From Alkalihalobacillus alcalophilus ATCC 27647 = CGMCC 1.3604 (GTDB lineage Bacteria > Bacillota > Bacilli > Bacillales > Bacillaceae_D): a DNA stretch of 64,000 nucleotides. Below the pieces are notes generated by a model. It did not search any database, had not been told where the DNA came from, and saw nothing but the letters and a program-made list of their open reading frames with translations. Below, one piece after another: positions 16,918 to 26,023 of the stretch (position 1 is the stretch's first letter; every line of letters begins with the position of its first letter). The stretch spans positions 1 to 64,000 of the forward strand of contig NZ_ALPT02000004.1 in NCBI RefSeq assembly GCF_000292245.2, in the 5' to 3' direction. The position numbers were made by a program, and so were the translations under genes.

Positions 16918-16958
16918 AAAAACTAGTGAGGTCCATTTACGACTTCACTAGTTTTTCT
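16918..16958. terminator. bidirectional terminator between ylaL and phoH
   Basis: AAAACTAGTGAGGTC and GACTTCACTAGTTTTT form a near-perfect stem with an 8-nt loop; A and T tails serve both convergent genes. Confidence 0.9.
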
Positions 16959-16966
16959 TTTCTTAG

Positions 16967-18298
16967 TTAAAGTAAATCCGCTGCCAATTGGGCTAAACCA
17001 GACCGTTCCCCTTTCACAAGCTTAATATGGCCACTAACGCTTTGATCTTTAAACTTTTCAACAACATAAGTTAAACCGTTGTTAAACTCATCTAAATACG
17101 GATGATCGATTTGTTGTGGATCTCCCATTAAAATAATTTTACTGCGCTCCCCGACACGAGTAATAATTGTTTTCACTTCATGTTTGGTTAAATTTTGAGC
17201 TTCATCAATAATAATGAGCTGGTCAGGAATACTTCTCCCTCGGATATACGTTAACGCCTCTACTTGTATCGACCCCATTCCAGCCAAAATTTGATCGAGT
17301 TCACCTGGTTTTTTTGTATTAAACAAATACTCTAAATTATCGTAAATAGGTTGCATCCATGGGCGGAGCTTCTCTTCCTTTTCCCCTGGCAAAAATCCAA
17401 TATCCTTACCCATCGGAACAACCGGACGGGCCACGACTAATTTTGTGTAACACCCTAAGTCCTCTGTTTGCATGAGTCCTGCCGCAAGCGACAATAATGT
17501 TTTTCCCGTTCCTGCTTTTCCAATCATCGTTACTAAATGAATATCTTCTCTTAAAAGTAATTCAAAGGCCATTCTTTGCTGAACATTTCGTGGCCGAATG
17601 CCCCAAACTTGTTCGGAATCTTGAATAAATGGTTTTATGAACTTCCCATCCTCATCGACCTTCCCAAGTGCTGAGCTTGAGCTCCCTAGGGCATCTTTCA
17701 TAATGATAAACTGATGTGGGTAAAAGCTATGCCTGTCAAACACTTGAACCGGTAGATATCCATTTTGAAAAAAGCTTTTAATCATGTCAGCATCGACATA
17801 CTTTTCAACATATCCACGGTAAACAGAATCATGTTCTACGACTCTGTCACTTAAAAAATCCTCAGCAACGATGCCTAGTGCGTCCGCTTTAACTCGAACT
17901 AAGGCGTCCTTACTAACTAAGATGACTTGTCTGTTACTCGTTTGTTTTTCCTCAACGGTCAAATTTAGGGCAACTGCAATAATCCGATTATCATTAGACA
18001 TTTCAGCAAAAGAGCCTTTCATTCTTTCAAAAGAACGATGATTTAATTCGACCCTTAATGAACCACCCGTTTCTTCTAATTTTATTCCTTCATGGAGCCT
18101 TCCTTTATCTCTTAATTTATCAATCATTTTCGAAAAATGTCTTGCATTGCGACCTACTTCATCCATATTTCTTTTTTTGGAATCAACCTCCTCTAAAACA
18201 ATAGCGGGGATCACAATCTCATTATCCATAAAAGAATAAATGGAATGTGGGTCTTGTAAGAGCACGTTTGTATCCAAGACGTAGATTTTTTTCAACAT
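16967..18298 (-). CDS. PhoH2-type PIN domain-PhoH ATPase (YlaK)
   Basis: A 443-residue fusion of an N-terminal PIN ribonuclease domain (about 1-150; metal-binding DTNVLLQDP and later acidic residues) to a PhoH AAA-type ATPase (about 230-440; Walker A IGKAGTGKT, Walker B LIIIDEAQN, and GDPQQID). PhoH2 proteins characterised elsewhere are RNA helicases/RNases. Synteny (glsA, ylaL, ylaI around it) identifies it as B. subtilis YlaK. Only one protein chain is seen and no paired antitoxin is adjacent. RBS is weak (CAGGAGG at 18302-18309). Confidence 0.92.
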   Translation of the reverse strand: MLKKIYVLDTNVLLQDPHSIYSFMDNEIVIPAIVLEEVDSKKRNMDEVGRNARHFSKMIDKLRDKGRLHEGIKLEETGGSLRVELNHRSFERMKGSFAEMSNDNRIIAVALNLTVEEKQTSNRQVILVSKDALVRVKADALGIVAEDFLSDRVVEHDSVYRGYVEKYVDADMIKSFFQNGYLPVQVFDRHSFYPHQFIIMKDALGSSSSALGKVDEDGKFIKPFIQDSEQVWGIRPRNVQQRMAFELLLREDIHLVTMIGKAGTGKTLLSLAAGLMQTEDLGCYTKLVVARPVVPMGKDIGFLPGEKEEKLRPWMQPIYDNLEYLFNTKKPGELDQILAGMGSIQVEALTYIRGRSIPDQLIIIDEAQNLTKHEVKTIITRVGERSKIILMGDPQQIDHPYLDEFNNGLTYVVEKFKDQSVSGHIKLVKGERSGLAQLAADLL

Positions 18299-18552
18299 TC
18301 CGCCTCCTGACTGAAGTTCGTTTCACATGCCTTTATTATAAAATATGCATAATGAACAATTATGTCCATGAAACATAGCTTAGTCCTCTTATTAATGAAT
18401 GTATGAAACGAAAAAGAAAGATAGACGAGATATCAAACGAAAAATAAAAATAAACGACAAAAAATTAGTCCACACTAAGATTCCTCGCTATTTCTTTACC
18501 TAAAGTTAACTAGCTTTTTTTAAATTTATCTCGTTCAACTGATGTCACTGAT

Positions 18553-18805
18553 TGGTAATGAAATTTGCGAATCTGCTCAATTACGGTGCGTATAAATGGG
18601 AATTGGTAATGTAATAGCTGCGTTGGCCTTATTACGGCGCTTATAAGGGTGAATTCGTAATAAAATAGACGCTCTGACCTTTTTACGGTGCGTATAAACG
18701 GGAATTCGTAATAAAATAGACGCTTTAACCTTTTTACGGTGCATATAAACAGGAATTCGTAATGTAATAGCCGCTCTGCTCTTTTTACAGTGCGAATAAA
18801 TTTCA
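18553..18805 (-). repeat. array 2 of the 51-nt intergenic tandem repeat (5 units)
   Basis: Five units of period exactly 51, anchored by ACGGTGC-like blocks at 18583, 18634, 18685, 18736 and 18787; orientation is opposite to arrays 1 and 3. Read on the minus strand, the conserved blocks are CGCACCGTAA, TTTTATTAC and ATTCC in the same register as array 3. The array sits in the 750-nt gap between phoH and ylaI, where B. subtilis has ylaJ; no ylaJ remnant is visible. The frames open through it lack ribosome sites and were not called. The rest of the gap (18299-18552, 18806-19046) holds only the divergent upstream regions. Confidence 0.93.
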
Positions 18806-19046
18806 AAAACCAATAAAATATTACGACTCGTTTCATTCAACTCTGCCCATTGTTAAATGTCATAAGGTACAGATAGCAACTCCCTATTAGAAAACGAACT
18901 TTTATTTTGAAAATCCATTTTCTTTTAAATGAAAAAAAGTTACACTTATAACAAGGATTAATACATGATTTAGGATTTCAACAATGTATACCATAGAGAA
19001 ACTTTGGAAATCAATAGATACGTAATACCGAAATGGAGTGAAAATC

Positions 19047-19250
19047 GTGCGTGTAAAATGTGTTTTATGTGATAAAATCGATAAAATTGATGATCATATT
19101 TTAATTGCTAAAAGACTGAGAAACCGTCCCATTCATACGTATATGTGCGATTCGTGTCAAGAAAGAATTACACTTCGCACTAATGAACGTAAATCAACGG
19201 GCTCATTTATTTTAAGAAACTCAAAAGAAAAAGAGAGCGAATGGATTTAA
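19047..19250 (+). CDS. ylaI: YlaI family zinc-ribbon protein (DUF2197)
   Basis: A 67-residue protein with two CxxC pairs (CVLCD near residue 4 and CDSCQ near residue 36), the pattern of a zinc ribbon, and the conserved LIAKRLRNRPIHTYMC stretch of YlaI. Function unknown. The start is GTG at 19047, six nt after TGGAGTG; an in-frame GTG at 19038 overlaps that ribosome site and is less likely. The last codons form the first arm of its terminator. Confidence 0.87.
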   Translation: MRVKCVLCDKIDKIDDHILIAKRLRNRPIHTYMCDSCQERITLRTNERKSTGSFILRNSKEKESEWI

Positions 19251-19270
19251 CTCCACTCGCTCTCTTTTTT
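19231..19270 (+). terminator. terminator overlapping the end of ylaI
   Basis: AAGAGAGCGA and TCGCTCTCTTTTTT form the stem; the first arm lies inside the ylaI coding end. Confidence 0.88.
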
Positions 19271-19272
19271 GT

Positions 19273-19602
19273 CTAACCTTGTTTCTGCTCTTCTTGACGG
19301 TGCCGGTAGAGGCGATAACGATAAGCCCCTAACACAAGAGCCGATATGATGAGTACGATAATCATCGGTGCCCCGAAAAGAAATTCTAAAAACCATAAAA
19401 CAAAACAACCAACCACTAATAAAATGTAAATGACGGCCATTTTTAACACTGGCAATTTCCTTGCAAACCCTAAATTAAATACGATTACCGCTAGGGCAAC
19501 AATGGCTATGAAAGCCCAAAAACCATTCCAAGGATTTTCAGCAGACGCCCTCATTAACCACGAATAACCTTCAAGTTCCTCTTGTGTAAATGAGTGTTCC
19601 AT
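19273..19602 (-). CDS. ylaH: YlaH-like membrane protein
   Basis: A 109-residue protein with an acidic N-terminus and three hydrophobic segments (about 28-46, 52-72 and 76-92), ending in a basic tail (RYRLYRHRQEEQKQ). It matches the YlaH-like family, of unknown function. It lies 43 nt downstream of typA on the same strand, as in B. subtilis, and probably shares its transcript. Confidence 0.85.
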   Translation of the reverse strand: MEHSFTQEELEGYSWLMRASAENPWNGFWAFIAIVALAVIVFNLGFARKLPVLKMAVIYILLVVGCFVLWFLEFLFGAPMIIVLIISALVLGAYRYRLYRHRQEEQKQG

Positions 19603-19645
19603 TACTTTGTATCATCCTTTCAAAACCTAGCCATTACAACCGTTA

Positions 19646-21487
19646 TTATGATTGCTGTGATAGCTTTTTACGCTTTTCCACTCGTTCACGTTCTGATTTA
19701 TTTAAGATCTTTTTACGTAAACGAATCGATTCAGGTGTTAACTCGCAATATTCATCTTCATTTAAATACTCAAGTGCTTCTTCTAGTGTCATGATTCTTG
19801 GTTTTTTCATTGTAACGGTTTGATCCTTCGTAGCAGAACGTACGTTCGTTTGAGCTTTCATTTTCGTTACGTTGACCGTCAAATCATTTTCACGTGTATG
19901 CTCTCCAACGATCATACCTTCGTAAATTTCCGTTCCTGGTTCGATAAAAATCGTTCCACGATCCTCTACTTGCATAATTCCATATTGGCTCGCTTTTCCT
20001 GTTTCCATCGAAACCAGAACACCTTGGCGACGTCCACCAACTTGACCCGCAGCCATTGGTTGGTAACTATCAAAGGAATGGTTAATAATTCCATAACCAC
20101 GTGTTTGAGTTAAGAACTCTGTCGTATAACCGATAAGGCCACGAGCTGGAACCATAAATTCTAATCGAACTTGACCATTACCAGAGTTTGTCATGTTCGT
20201 CATCTCACCTTTACGCTCACCCAATGATTCCATAACAGCACCTGTGTACTCTTCTGGAACATCAATTTGCACACGTTCAACAGGCTCAGAACGAACCCCA
20301 TCAACTTCACGAATGATTACTTCTGGTTTAGAAACTTGTAGCTCAAATCCTTCACGACGCATATTTTCAATTAAAATTGATAAGTGAAGCTCTCCACGCC
20401 CTGAAACGATCCACACATCAGGAGAATCCGTATTATCTACACGTAAACTAACATCTGTTTCTAGCTCAGCTGTTAAACGTTCCTCTAATTTACGACTCGT
20501 TACCCATTTTCCTTCACGACCAGCAAAAGGACTGTTGTTAACAAGGAATGTCATTTGTAAAGTAGGCTCATCAATACGTAAAATCGGCAATGCTTCTTGA
20601 TGCTCAACTGGACAAACCGTTTCACCTACATTGATTTCTTCCATTCCGGAAACCGCAATTAGATCGCCTGCTTTTGCAGAGGTAATTTCAATTCTTTTCA
20701 ACCCTAAGAAGCCGAACATTTTTGTAACACGAAACTGTTTAATAGAACCATCAAGCTTCATTAGAGCAACTTGTTGTCCAACTTCAATTGTTCCTCTAAA
20801 TACTCGACCAATCCCAACACGACCTAAATAATCGTTATAATCAAGCATCGTCACTTGGAATTGTAGCGGCTCTCTACTGTTATCCACTGGTGATGGAATC
20901 GTTTCGATAATCGTTTCGAATAAAGAATTCATATTCTCATCTTGTTGTTCATGATTTAAGCTTGCTGTTCCATTAATCGCAGAAGCAAAAACAACAGGGA
21001 AGTCCAATTGGTCTTCATCTGCCCCAAGGTCAATAAATAAGTCCACTACTTCATCGACAACCTCTGTTGGACGAGCAAAATCACGATCGATTTTATTCAC
21101 AACAACAATTGGTGTTAATTTTTGTTCTAATGCTTTCTTTAAAACAAAACGAGTTTGTGGCATACAGCCCTCGTAAGCATCAACAACAAGTAAAACACCA
21201 TCTACCATTTTCATAATACGTTCTACTTCTCCACCGAAGTCAGCATGCCCAGGTGTATCTAAAATGTTAATACGAGTATCCCCGTAATTAATCGCTGTAT
21301 TTTTAGCAAGGATTGTAATCCCGCGCTCTTTTTCAATCGCATTTGAATCCATAGCTCTTTCTTCAACTTGTTCGTTTACACGGAACGTACCTGATTGTTT
21401 TAATAATTCATCAACCAATGTCGTTTTACCGTGGTCAACGTGTGCGATAATCGCAATATTTTTTATATCGTTACGATATTCAGTCAT
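19646..21487 (-). CDS. typA: ribosome-associated GTPase TypA/BipA
   Basis: A 613-residue translational GTPase. G motifs are intact: G1 AHVDHGKTT (residues 15-23), switch EKERGITI, G3 DTPGHADF, G4 NKID. EF-G-like domains III and V and the BipA-specific C-terminal domain (TQTRGYGIINHSFDSY...LEYLNEDEYCELTPESIRLRK) follow. BipA acts in 50S ribosome assembly and stress or cold adaptation. B. subtilis name is ylaG. The gene is followed by ylaH and is probably bicistronic with it. Confidence 0.96.
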   Translation of the reverse strand: MTEYRNDIKNIAIIAHVDHGKTTLVDELLKQSGTFRVNEQVEERAMDSNAIEKERGITILAKNTAINYGDTRINILDTPGHADFGGEVERIMKMVDGVLLVVDAYEGCMPQTRFVLKKALEQKLTPIVVVNKIDRDFARPTEVVDEVVDLFIDLGADEDQLDFPVVFASAINGTASLNHEQQDENMNSLFETIIETIPSPVDNSREPLQFQVTMLDYNDYLGRVGIGRVFRGTIEVGQQVALMKLDGSIKQFRVTKMFGFLGLKRIEITSAKAGDLIAVSGMEEINVGETVCPVEHQEALPILRIDEPTLQMTFLVNNSPFAGREGKWVTSRKLEERLTAELETDVSLRVDNTDSPDVWIVSGRGELHLSILIENMRREGFELQVSKPEVIIREVDGVRSEPVERVQIDVPEEYTGAVMESLGERKGEMTNMTNSGNGQVRLEFMVPARGLIGYTTEFLTQTRGYGIINHSFDSYQPMAAGQVGGRRQGVLVSMETGKASQYGIMQVEDRGTIFIEPGTEIYEGMIVGEHTRENDLTVNVTKMKAQTNVRSATKDQTVTMKKPRIMTLEEALEYLNEDEYCELTPESIRLRKKILNKSERERVEKRKKLSQQS

Positions 21488-21662
21488 CCAATTCTCTCCT
21501 TAGTTCAACTTTAACTGTATAAGTATATCATAAACCAATTAAAAATAGGTAATCCGCTTTGTTAAATAAAAAGGTTATTTTTTTTGTCACAACATTGTCC
21601 TTTTTCTTTTCCTATTTTAAAGGTACACTATTAATGTTCACCGAACTTAGGGGGTAATTAAT

Positions 21663-21848
21663 GTGAAGAAAGAAAACCTTTTATTTTTACTGTTAGCTTC
21701 AGTAACTGTTTTTTGTATTATGATTATTGGAGTTGCTATTGCTGAACGTAGTGTGTTCATTGCTAGTTTAGCGATTCTTGGAATTGTCGTTGCAATGGGA
21801 CTAGGTTTTACACTAAAAAAAAGAGCTAGAGAATCAAGCGAAATATAA
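21663..21848 (+). CDS. ylaF: YlaF family small membrane protein
   Basis: A 61-residue protein with two hydrophobic helices (LLFLLLASVTVFCIMIIGVAIA and VFIASLAILGIVVAMGLGFTL) and a basic tail. It matches YlaF by size, pattern and position next to typA. It starts at GTG 21663 after GGGGG at about 10 nt; an ATG two bases earlier is in another frame and runs straight into TGA. Function unknown. Confidence 0.8.
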   Translation: MKKENLLFLLLASVTVFCIMIIGVAIAERSVFIASLAILGIVVAMGLGFTLKKRARESSEI

Positions 21849-21901
21849 ATCATTCTTTTCTTAGATTTATTATAACTGTAAACAAAATCACTAACGAAAT
21901 A

Positions 21902-21980
21902 AGAGGGGCTGGAACAAAACCCTCCTCTGATCTGAAAAGCCGGTAACATTTTACAATTAAAATGTTACCGGCTTTCATTA
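21902..21980. repeat. dispersed GAGGCTGGGACA-type element, left half, with hairpin
   Basis: Begins AAGAGGGGCTGGAACAAAACCC, like the left end of the element at 436-599, followed by the hairpin AAAGCCGGTAACATTTTA/TAAAATGTTACCGGCTTT. The stem sequence is nearly that of the first copy. The right inverted end is missing. It lies between convergent ylaF and ykwC and probably terminates both. Confidence 0.8.
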
Positions 21981-22073
21981 TATAGTAGATGACGTTCTTC
22001 TTCCCGTTTCCGAAAAATGCTTGCACGTCAATCGTTAGGTATGTAATTCGGTCTATTTTGGCACTTTGTTTTT

Positions 22074-22964
22074 TTATTTTTTTCTTGCTAAGGTTATGTT
22101 TGTTTTTTGTTCTAATGGTTTGACGACAGCACAAATATCTTCATGTCCATAATCATTTTTTGCTTCGGACACTTTTTCTGCTCCCAATTTAACCATATCG
22201 AGCGGCATATCAATTTCTTTCGCTAAATCAAGGGCCAAATTGATATCCTTGTTTAATAACTCCAATGAAAACCTAGCTTCGAATTGACGATCAAGAATGG
22301 CATCCACAGACCAGTCCATACTTTTAGAAAAGCCTGAACTACGTTTAATTAAATCATAAGCAATTGCAGGATCTACTCCACTTTTTTCTGCCATTACATA
22401 ACATTCTGCTAGAGCTGCTTGATGGACTCCAATCAACATATTATTTAATAATTTGACGACAGTGCCACTTCCGACTTCACCAACAAGAAGAATATATTCA
22501 CCGTAAGCTTCCATAATGGGTTTCGCTTTTTGAAACGCTCGTTCATTTCCTCCACACATAATCGTCAAAGTTCCTGCGATAGCTCCCATCGGTCCACCAC
22601 TTACAGGAGCATCGATAAATTCTGCTCCTTTTTGCTCGGCAAGCTTAGCAATACGTTCATTTGTATTACGATCAACCGTTGAGTGGTCAACTAATATTTG
22701 CTCTTTCTGTACCCCAGCAAGAATTCCCTCTTCCCCTTCATAAACTTCATTAATCGTTTTTGGAAGAGGCAGGCAAGTTAAAATGACATCAACTGTTTCT
22801 GCAATTTCTTTAGGTGTTGAAAGAGTCTTCGCTCCAAGGTTAACTGCCTCTTCATAACGACCTCGCCCGTGCAGGACATAAACCTCATAATCTTTTGATA
22901 ATAAATGCTGGACCATTGGAAAGCCCATCGTTCCAAGTCCAATATACCCAACCTTTTTTATCAT
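22074..22964 (-). CDS. ykwC: beta-hydroxyacid dehydrogenase (YkwC type)
   Basis: A 296-residue NAD(P)-dependent dehydrogenase of the 3-hydroxyisobutyrate/tartronate semialdehyde reductase family. The Rossmann motif GLGTMG is at residues 8-13, the substrate loop DAPVSGGPMGAIAGTLT near residue 120 and the catalytic lysine in GSGTVVKLLNNM near 170. The true substrate is unknown. Its start touches the yktC stop (22964/22965), so the two are probably one transcript; in B. subtilis ykwC lies elsewhere. Confidence 0.87.
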   Translation of the reverse strand: MIKKVGYIGLGTMGFPMVQHLLSKDYEVYVLHGRGRYEEAVNLGAKTLSTPKEIAETVDVILTCLPLPKTINEVYEGEEGILAGVQKEQILVDHSTVDRNTNERIAKLAEQKGAEFIDAPVSGGPMGAIAGTLTIMCGGNERAFQKAKPIMEAYGEYILLVGEVGSGTVVKLLNNMLIGVHQAALAECYVMAEKSGVDPAIAYDLIKRSSGFSKSMDWSVDAILDRQFEARFSLELLNKDINLALDLAKEIDMPLDMVKLGAEKVSEAKNDYGHEDICAVVKPLEQKTNITLARKK

Positions 22965-23771
22965 TTAAAATTCCTCCCCTAAATATGAAGATATAATTTC
23001 TTTATGTAATTGTGGTTTCGCTGCGATCACCGTTCCTGAATCTAAAAGTGATAATTCATTCCCTGCAAATGAAGAAGCAACACAACCGACCTCTTTTAAA
23101 ATAACAAGTGCTGCCGCATAATCCCATGGCGATAATTTCACACTAATGTAGCCATCTAATCGATCTGCCGCGACATAAGCCATTTCAATTGCCGCTGAAC
23201 CATAAGAACGAATGCTGCGCACATCTCGAACTAATGCTCGTAGCGGATTTTGATAAACATTTCTTTCTTCCACGAGCCATTTTCCATTAACGCCAATGAT
23301 GGACTCGTCTAAAACTCTTTCTTTTACCGGAACAAGTTCTTCCCCGTTTAAATAAGCTCCATTATCTCGGCTTGCATGAAAAAACTCATTACTCATCACA
23401 TCGTAAATCATTCCAACCATACCCAAGCCATTATGATATACGCCAACGGAAATCGCAAAGTTATATTTTTGATGAACAAAATTCATCGTCCCATCAATCG
23501 GATCGATAATCCAGACTGTTCCATCTAAAGATTGTAATATTCCTTCCTCAGCAATTCCTTCTTCGCCTAAAAAGTGATGGTCAGGAAATGTTTGTTTAAT
23601 TTTCTGATAAAAAAATTGCTCAGTTTTCTTATCGACCTCAGTAACTAAATCATGAGGATTCGACTTAGATTTTACTTCAATTGGATTATGCAAGGCTTCT
23701 TTCACCTTTTCTCCTGCTTCTAACGTCCATTCTTTTGCAATTTTTTCTATCTCCAACCAATTTAATGACAT
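22965..23771 (-). CDS. yktC: inositol monophosphatase family protein (YktC)
   Basis: A 268-residue Mg-dependent phosphatase of the IMPase family. Metal and substrate motifs are complete: GEEGIAEEG (residues about 69-77), WIIDPIDGTMNFVHQ (87-101) and SPWDYAAALVILKEVGC (217-233). Such enzymes act on inositol phosphate, related sugar phosphates or, in some cases, NADP. B. subtilis YktC is in the same yktA-B-C neighbourhood. Directly followed by ykwC. Confidence 0.9.
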   Translation of the reverse strand: MSLNWLEIEKIAKEWTLEAGEKVKEALHNPIEVKSKSNPHDLVTEVDKKTEQFFYQKIKQTFPDHHFLGEEGIAEEGILQSLDGTVWIIDPIDGTMNFVHQKYNFAISVGVYHNGLGMVGMIYDVMSNEFFHASRDNGAYLNGEELVPVKERVLDESIIGVNGKWLVEERNVYQNPLRALVRDVRSIRSYGSAAIEMAYVAADRLDGYISVKLSPWDYAAALVILKEVGCVASSFAGNELSLLDSGTVIAAKPQLHKEIISSYLGEEF

Positions 23772-23881
23772 AACCTCGACACCTCTTTTAGAATAAACAA
23801 ATTTTTTATTATTTAATTATGACATAAGTGACTTCATAAAGGAATTATTTGACCTAAAAGAAGTTTATATCCTTATCAAAT

Positions 23882-23932
23882 AAAAAGCCTATTAACCATA
23901 GTCTTGTTTAACGTATGGTTTAATAGGCTTCA
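23882..23932 (-). terminator. terminator of the amino-acid symporter gene
   Basis: GAAGCCTATTAAACCATA and TATGGTTAATAGGCTTTTTA on the minus strand form a long stem with T tail, 10 nt after the stop codon. Confidence 0.88.
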
Positions 23933-23941
23933 TTGTCTCCA

Positions 23942-25330
23942 TTAACTTGCCATTTTACTTCTCTTTTCTTCCAATTTCTCTTTTGCTCGAACCTCCCTAA
24001 ACTTGTTGGTTTCTGCGACAATAACTCCAGATAATAAGCAAAGAGCAATTAAGTTTGGTATTGCCATCAATCCATTAAAAATATCGGCAATATCCCAAAC
24101 GAGTCCAACAGAAGTTCCAGCACCAACCATAACCATTATACAGAAAATAACTTTGTAATAAATCGTATTTTGGTCCCCAAAAATATAACCAAAACATTTC
24201 TCCCCATAATAAGACCAACCAATAATAGTGGAGTAAGCAAAAAAGATAATCCCAAATACAACAACATAATTTCCGATACCAGGTAAAAAGGATTCAAACG
24301 CCGCTCCTGTTAAAACTGCTTGGCTCTCTGGACCTAACCCTAAATGAAGACCACTCATGACAATAACTAAACCTGTAATCGTACAAACGATCATCGTATC
24401 AAGGAATGTACCTGTCATCGATACAAGTGCTTGTCTACCAGGATAATCCGTTTTGGCTGCTGCTGCTGCAATCGGTGCAGAACCAAGACCTGCTTCATTC
24501 GAGAATACACCACGTGCAATACCGTAACGAATCGCTAAACCAATCGCACCGCCACCAACGGCCTCAGGATTAATTGCCGCGTGGAAAATAGTTAAGAATG
24601 CTTCTGGCACTTGGGTAATATTTAATAAAATAATAACGAGTCCACCTGCCATATAAAATAAGGCCATAAACGGAACAAAGATAGCAGAAACACGTCCAAT
24701 TCCTTTAATTCCACCAAGTAAAACGAGTGCTGTTAAAACCATCAACACAAATCCTGTTATCCACGGATTAATATTAAAAGTAGCTTGTAATGAACCTGCA
24801 ACCGTATTGGATTGTGTCATATTGCCGATACCAAACGATGCTAAAAAGCCAAATAAAGCAAATAAAATCGCAAGCCATTTCCAGCCAAGTCCTTTTTCAA
24901 TATAATACATCGGCCCACCAGAAATCTCGCCCTTGTGATTAACGGTACGATACTTTACAGCTAATATCGCCTCTCCGTATTTAGTCGCCATTCCAAAAAA
25001 GGCAGCTAACCACATCCAAAAAAGAGCTCCTACTCCTCCCAAAAGAATGGCAGATGCAACTCCGGTCATATTCCCAATTCCAAGAGTTGCCGCCATCGCC
25101 GTCATTAACGATTGAAAATGAGAAATGTCCCCTTTTGCCTTATCATCTTTCTTTTTACTGCGGGAAAAAGTCAATTTTAGAGCATAAGGTAAATCACGAA
25201 TTTGCAAAAAACCTAAACGAATGGTCAAAAATACCCCAGTACCCACAATCAAAAAGAGTGTTACTGGTCCCCAAACTACGCCATTAATGGCATCAACTAC
25301 TTTCTGAAAGCCCTCTAAAAAACCTTCCAT
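23942..25330 (-). CDS. alanine/glycine (glutamine):sodium symporter, AgcS family
   Basis: A 462-residue membrane protein with about 11 helices of the AGCS family (AlsT/GlnT/YrbD-like). Signatures are TAMAATLGIGNMTGVASAILLGGVGALFWMW, EISGGPMYYIEKGLG and ARGVFSNEAGLGSAPIAAAAAKT. It should import alanine, glycine or glutamine with sodium; which one cannot be read. Transcribed alone, with an AT-rich upstream region holding CodY-like half-sites. Confidence 0.92.
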   Translation of the reverse strand: MEGFLEGFQKVVDAINGVVWGPVTLFLIVGTGVFLTIRLGFLQIRDLPYALKLTFSRSKKKDDKAKGDISHFQSLMTAMAATLGIGNMTGVASAILLGGVGALFWMWLAAFFGMATKYGEAILAVKYRTVNHKGEISGGPMYYIEKGLGWKWLAILFALFGFLASFGIGNMTQSNTVAGSLQATFNINPWITGFVLMVLTALVLLGGIKGIGRVSAIFVPFMALFYMAGGLVIILLNITQVPEAFLTIFHAAINPEAVGGGAIGLAIRYGIARGVFSNEAGLGSAPIAAAAAKTDYPGRQALVSMTGTFLDTMIVCTITGLVIVMSGLHLGLGPESQAVLTGAAFESFLPGIGNYVVVFGIIFFAYSTIIGWSYYGEKCFGYIFGDQNTIYYKVIFCIMVMVGAGTSVGLVWDIADIFNGLMAIPNLIALCLLSGVIVAETNKFREVRAKEKLEEKRSKMAS

Positions 25331-25400
25331 TTCATTGCCCCCAATCTGTTCGTCTTGTTTGTCTTCTCTTAATAAAATAAAGCATTGTCATTATTTTAGT

Positions 25401-25460
25401 TGATTCTTGTCAGAAAATCTATCAGAAAATATATATATTTTAGTTTTTTCTGATAATAAT
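25401..25460 (-). promoter_or_regulatory. CodY-like half-sites / inverted repeat upstream of the symporter gene
   Basis: Two direct copies of TCAGAAAAT (25411 and 25423) and an inverted TTTTCTGATA (25447-25456) lie 80-130 nt upstream of the start. Each resembles half of the CodY box AATTTTCWGAAAATT at about 11 of 15 positions. TATCAGAAAA and TTTTCTGATA are perfect inverted repeats. Regulation by CodY is inference. Confidence 0.4.
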
Positions 25461-25583
25461 ATCGATTCATTTCTTTTTTTGTCTATAAAATCATGTAAGC
25501 TTGTCTCAGCTTAAAACAAAAAATAACACGACTCTCCGTTTTGAGATTCGTGCCCTATGAGTAAAAAGCTGCATTTAGAATGC

Positions 25584-25784
25584 TTACGTAATTTCTAGCT
25601 TTTTTAATTCTTGCTGCAACTTTTTTAATTTCTCTAATGTCTGGAGCCTTGAAGCATCATCATCCGTTAATAAAGCATCATGTAACGTCATCAATTCATA
25701 ATCAATCTCGAGCTTCAGAACAACAATACGATTCTTCACACCTGTAAGTTCAAACCCCTCCATGATCTGTTCCATTAACGACAC
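25584..25784 (-). CDS. small YkzI-like protein
   Basis: A 66-residue acidic helical protein with a heptad-like C-terminus (SRLQTLEKLKKLQQELKKLEIT). By size and position between yktB and yktC it corresponds to B. subtilis ykzI, a gene of unknown function; the match is mainly positional. AGGGGTG lies before the ATG. The sequence 25555-25583 contains a weak terminator-like stem. Confidence 0.65.
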   Translation of the reverse strand: MSLMEQIMEGFELTGVKNRIVVLKLEIDYELMTLHDALLTDDDASRLQTLEKLKKLQQELKKLEIT

Positions 25785-26023
25785 CCCTCAAAGTAGGATT
25801 TTAATAACCTTAGGCCAATGCAACAAAGTAATGAGTTAGTACAGTTTATTAGCCTTTCAAAAAAATGTGCGGACTTCAAACCAATAAAATGATTACATCC
25901 TACTCTGATAGACATGTTGGAATATTTCTAGGCAATACTAACGGGATAAGAAGCATTATATTCTCATTTAATCGACATTATGTGTTAAACTTAAAGAATA
26001 ATTATTATAATTAAGGAGTGTCA

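Noticed and set aside
18510..18840. Two overlapping repetitive minus-strand frames of about 90-110 codons
   Set aside because: Both are readings of array 2; two frames open over the same DNA show that this is base composition and periodicity, not coding.
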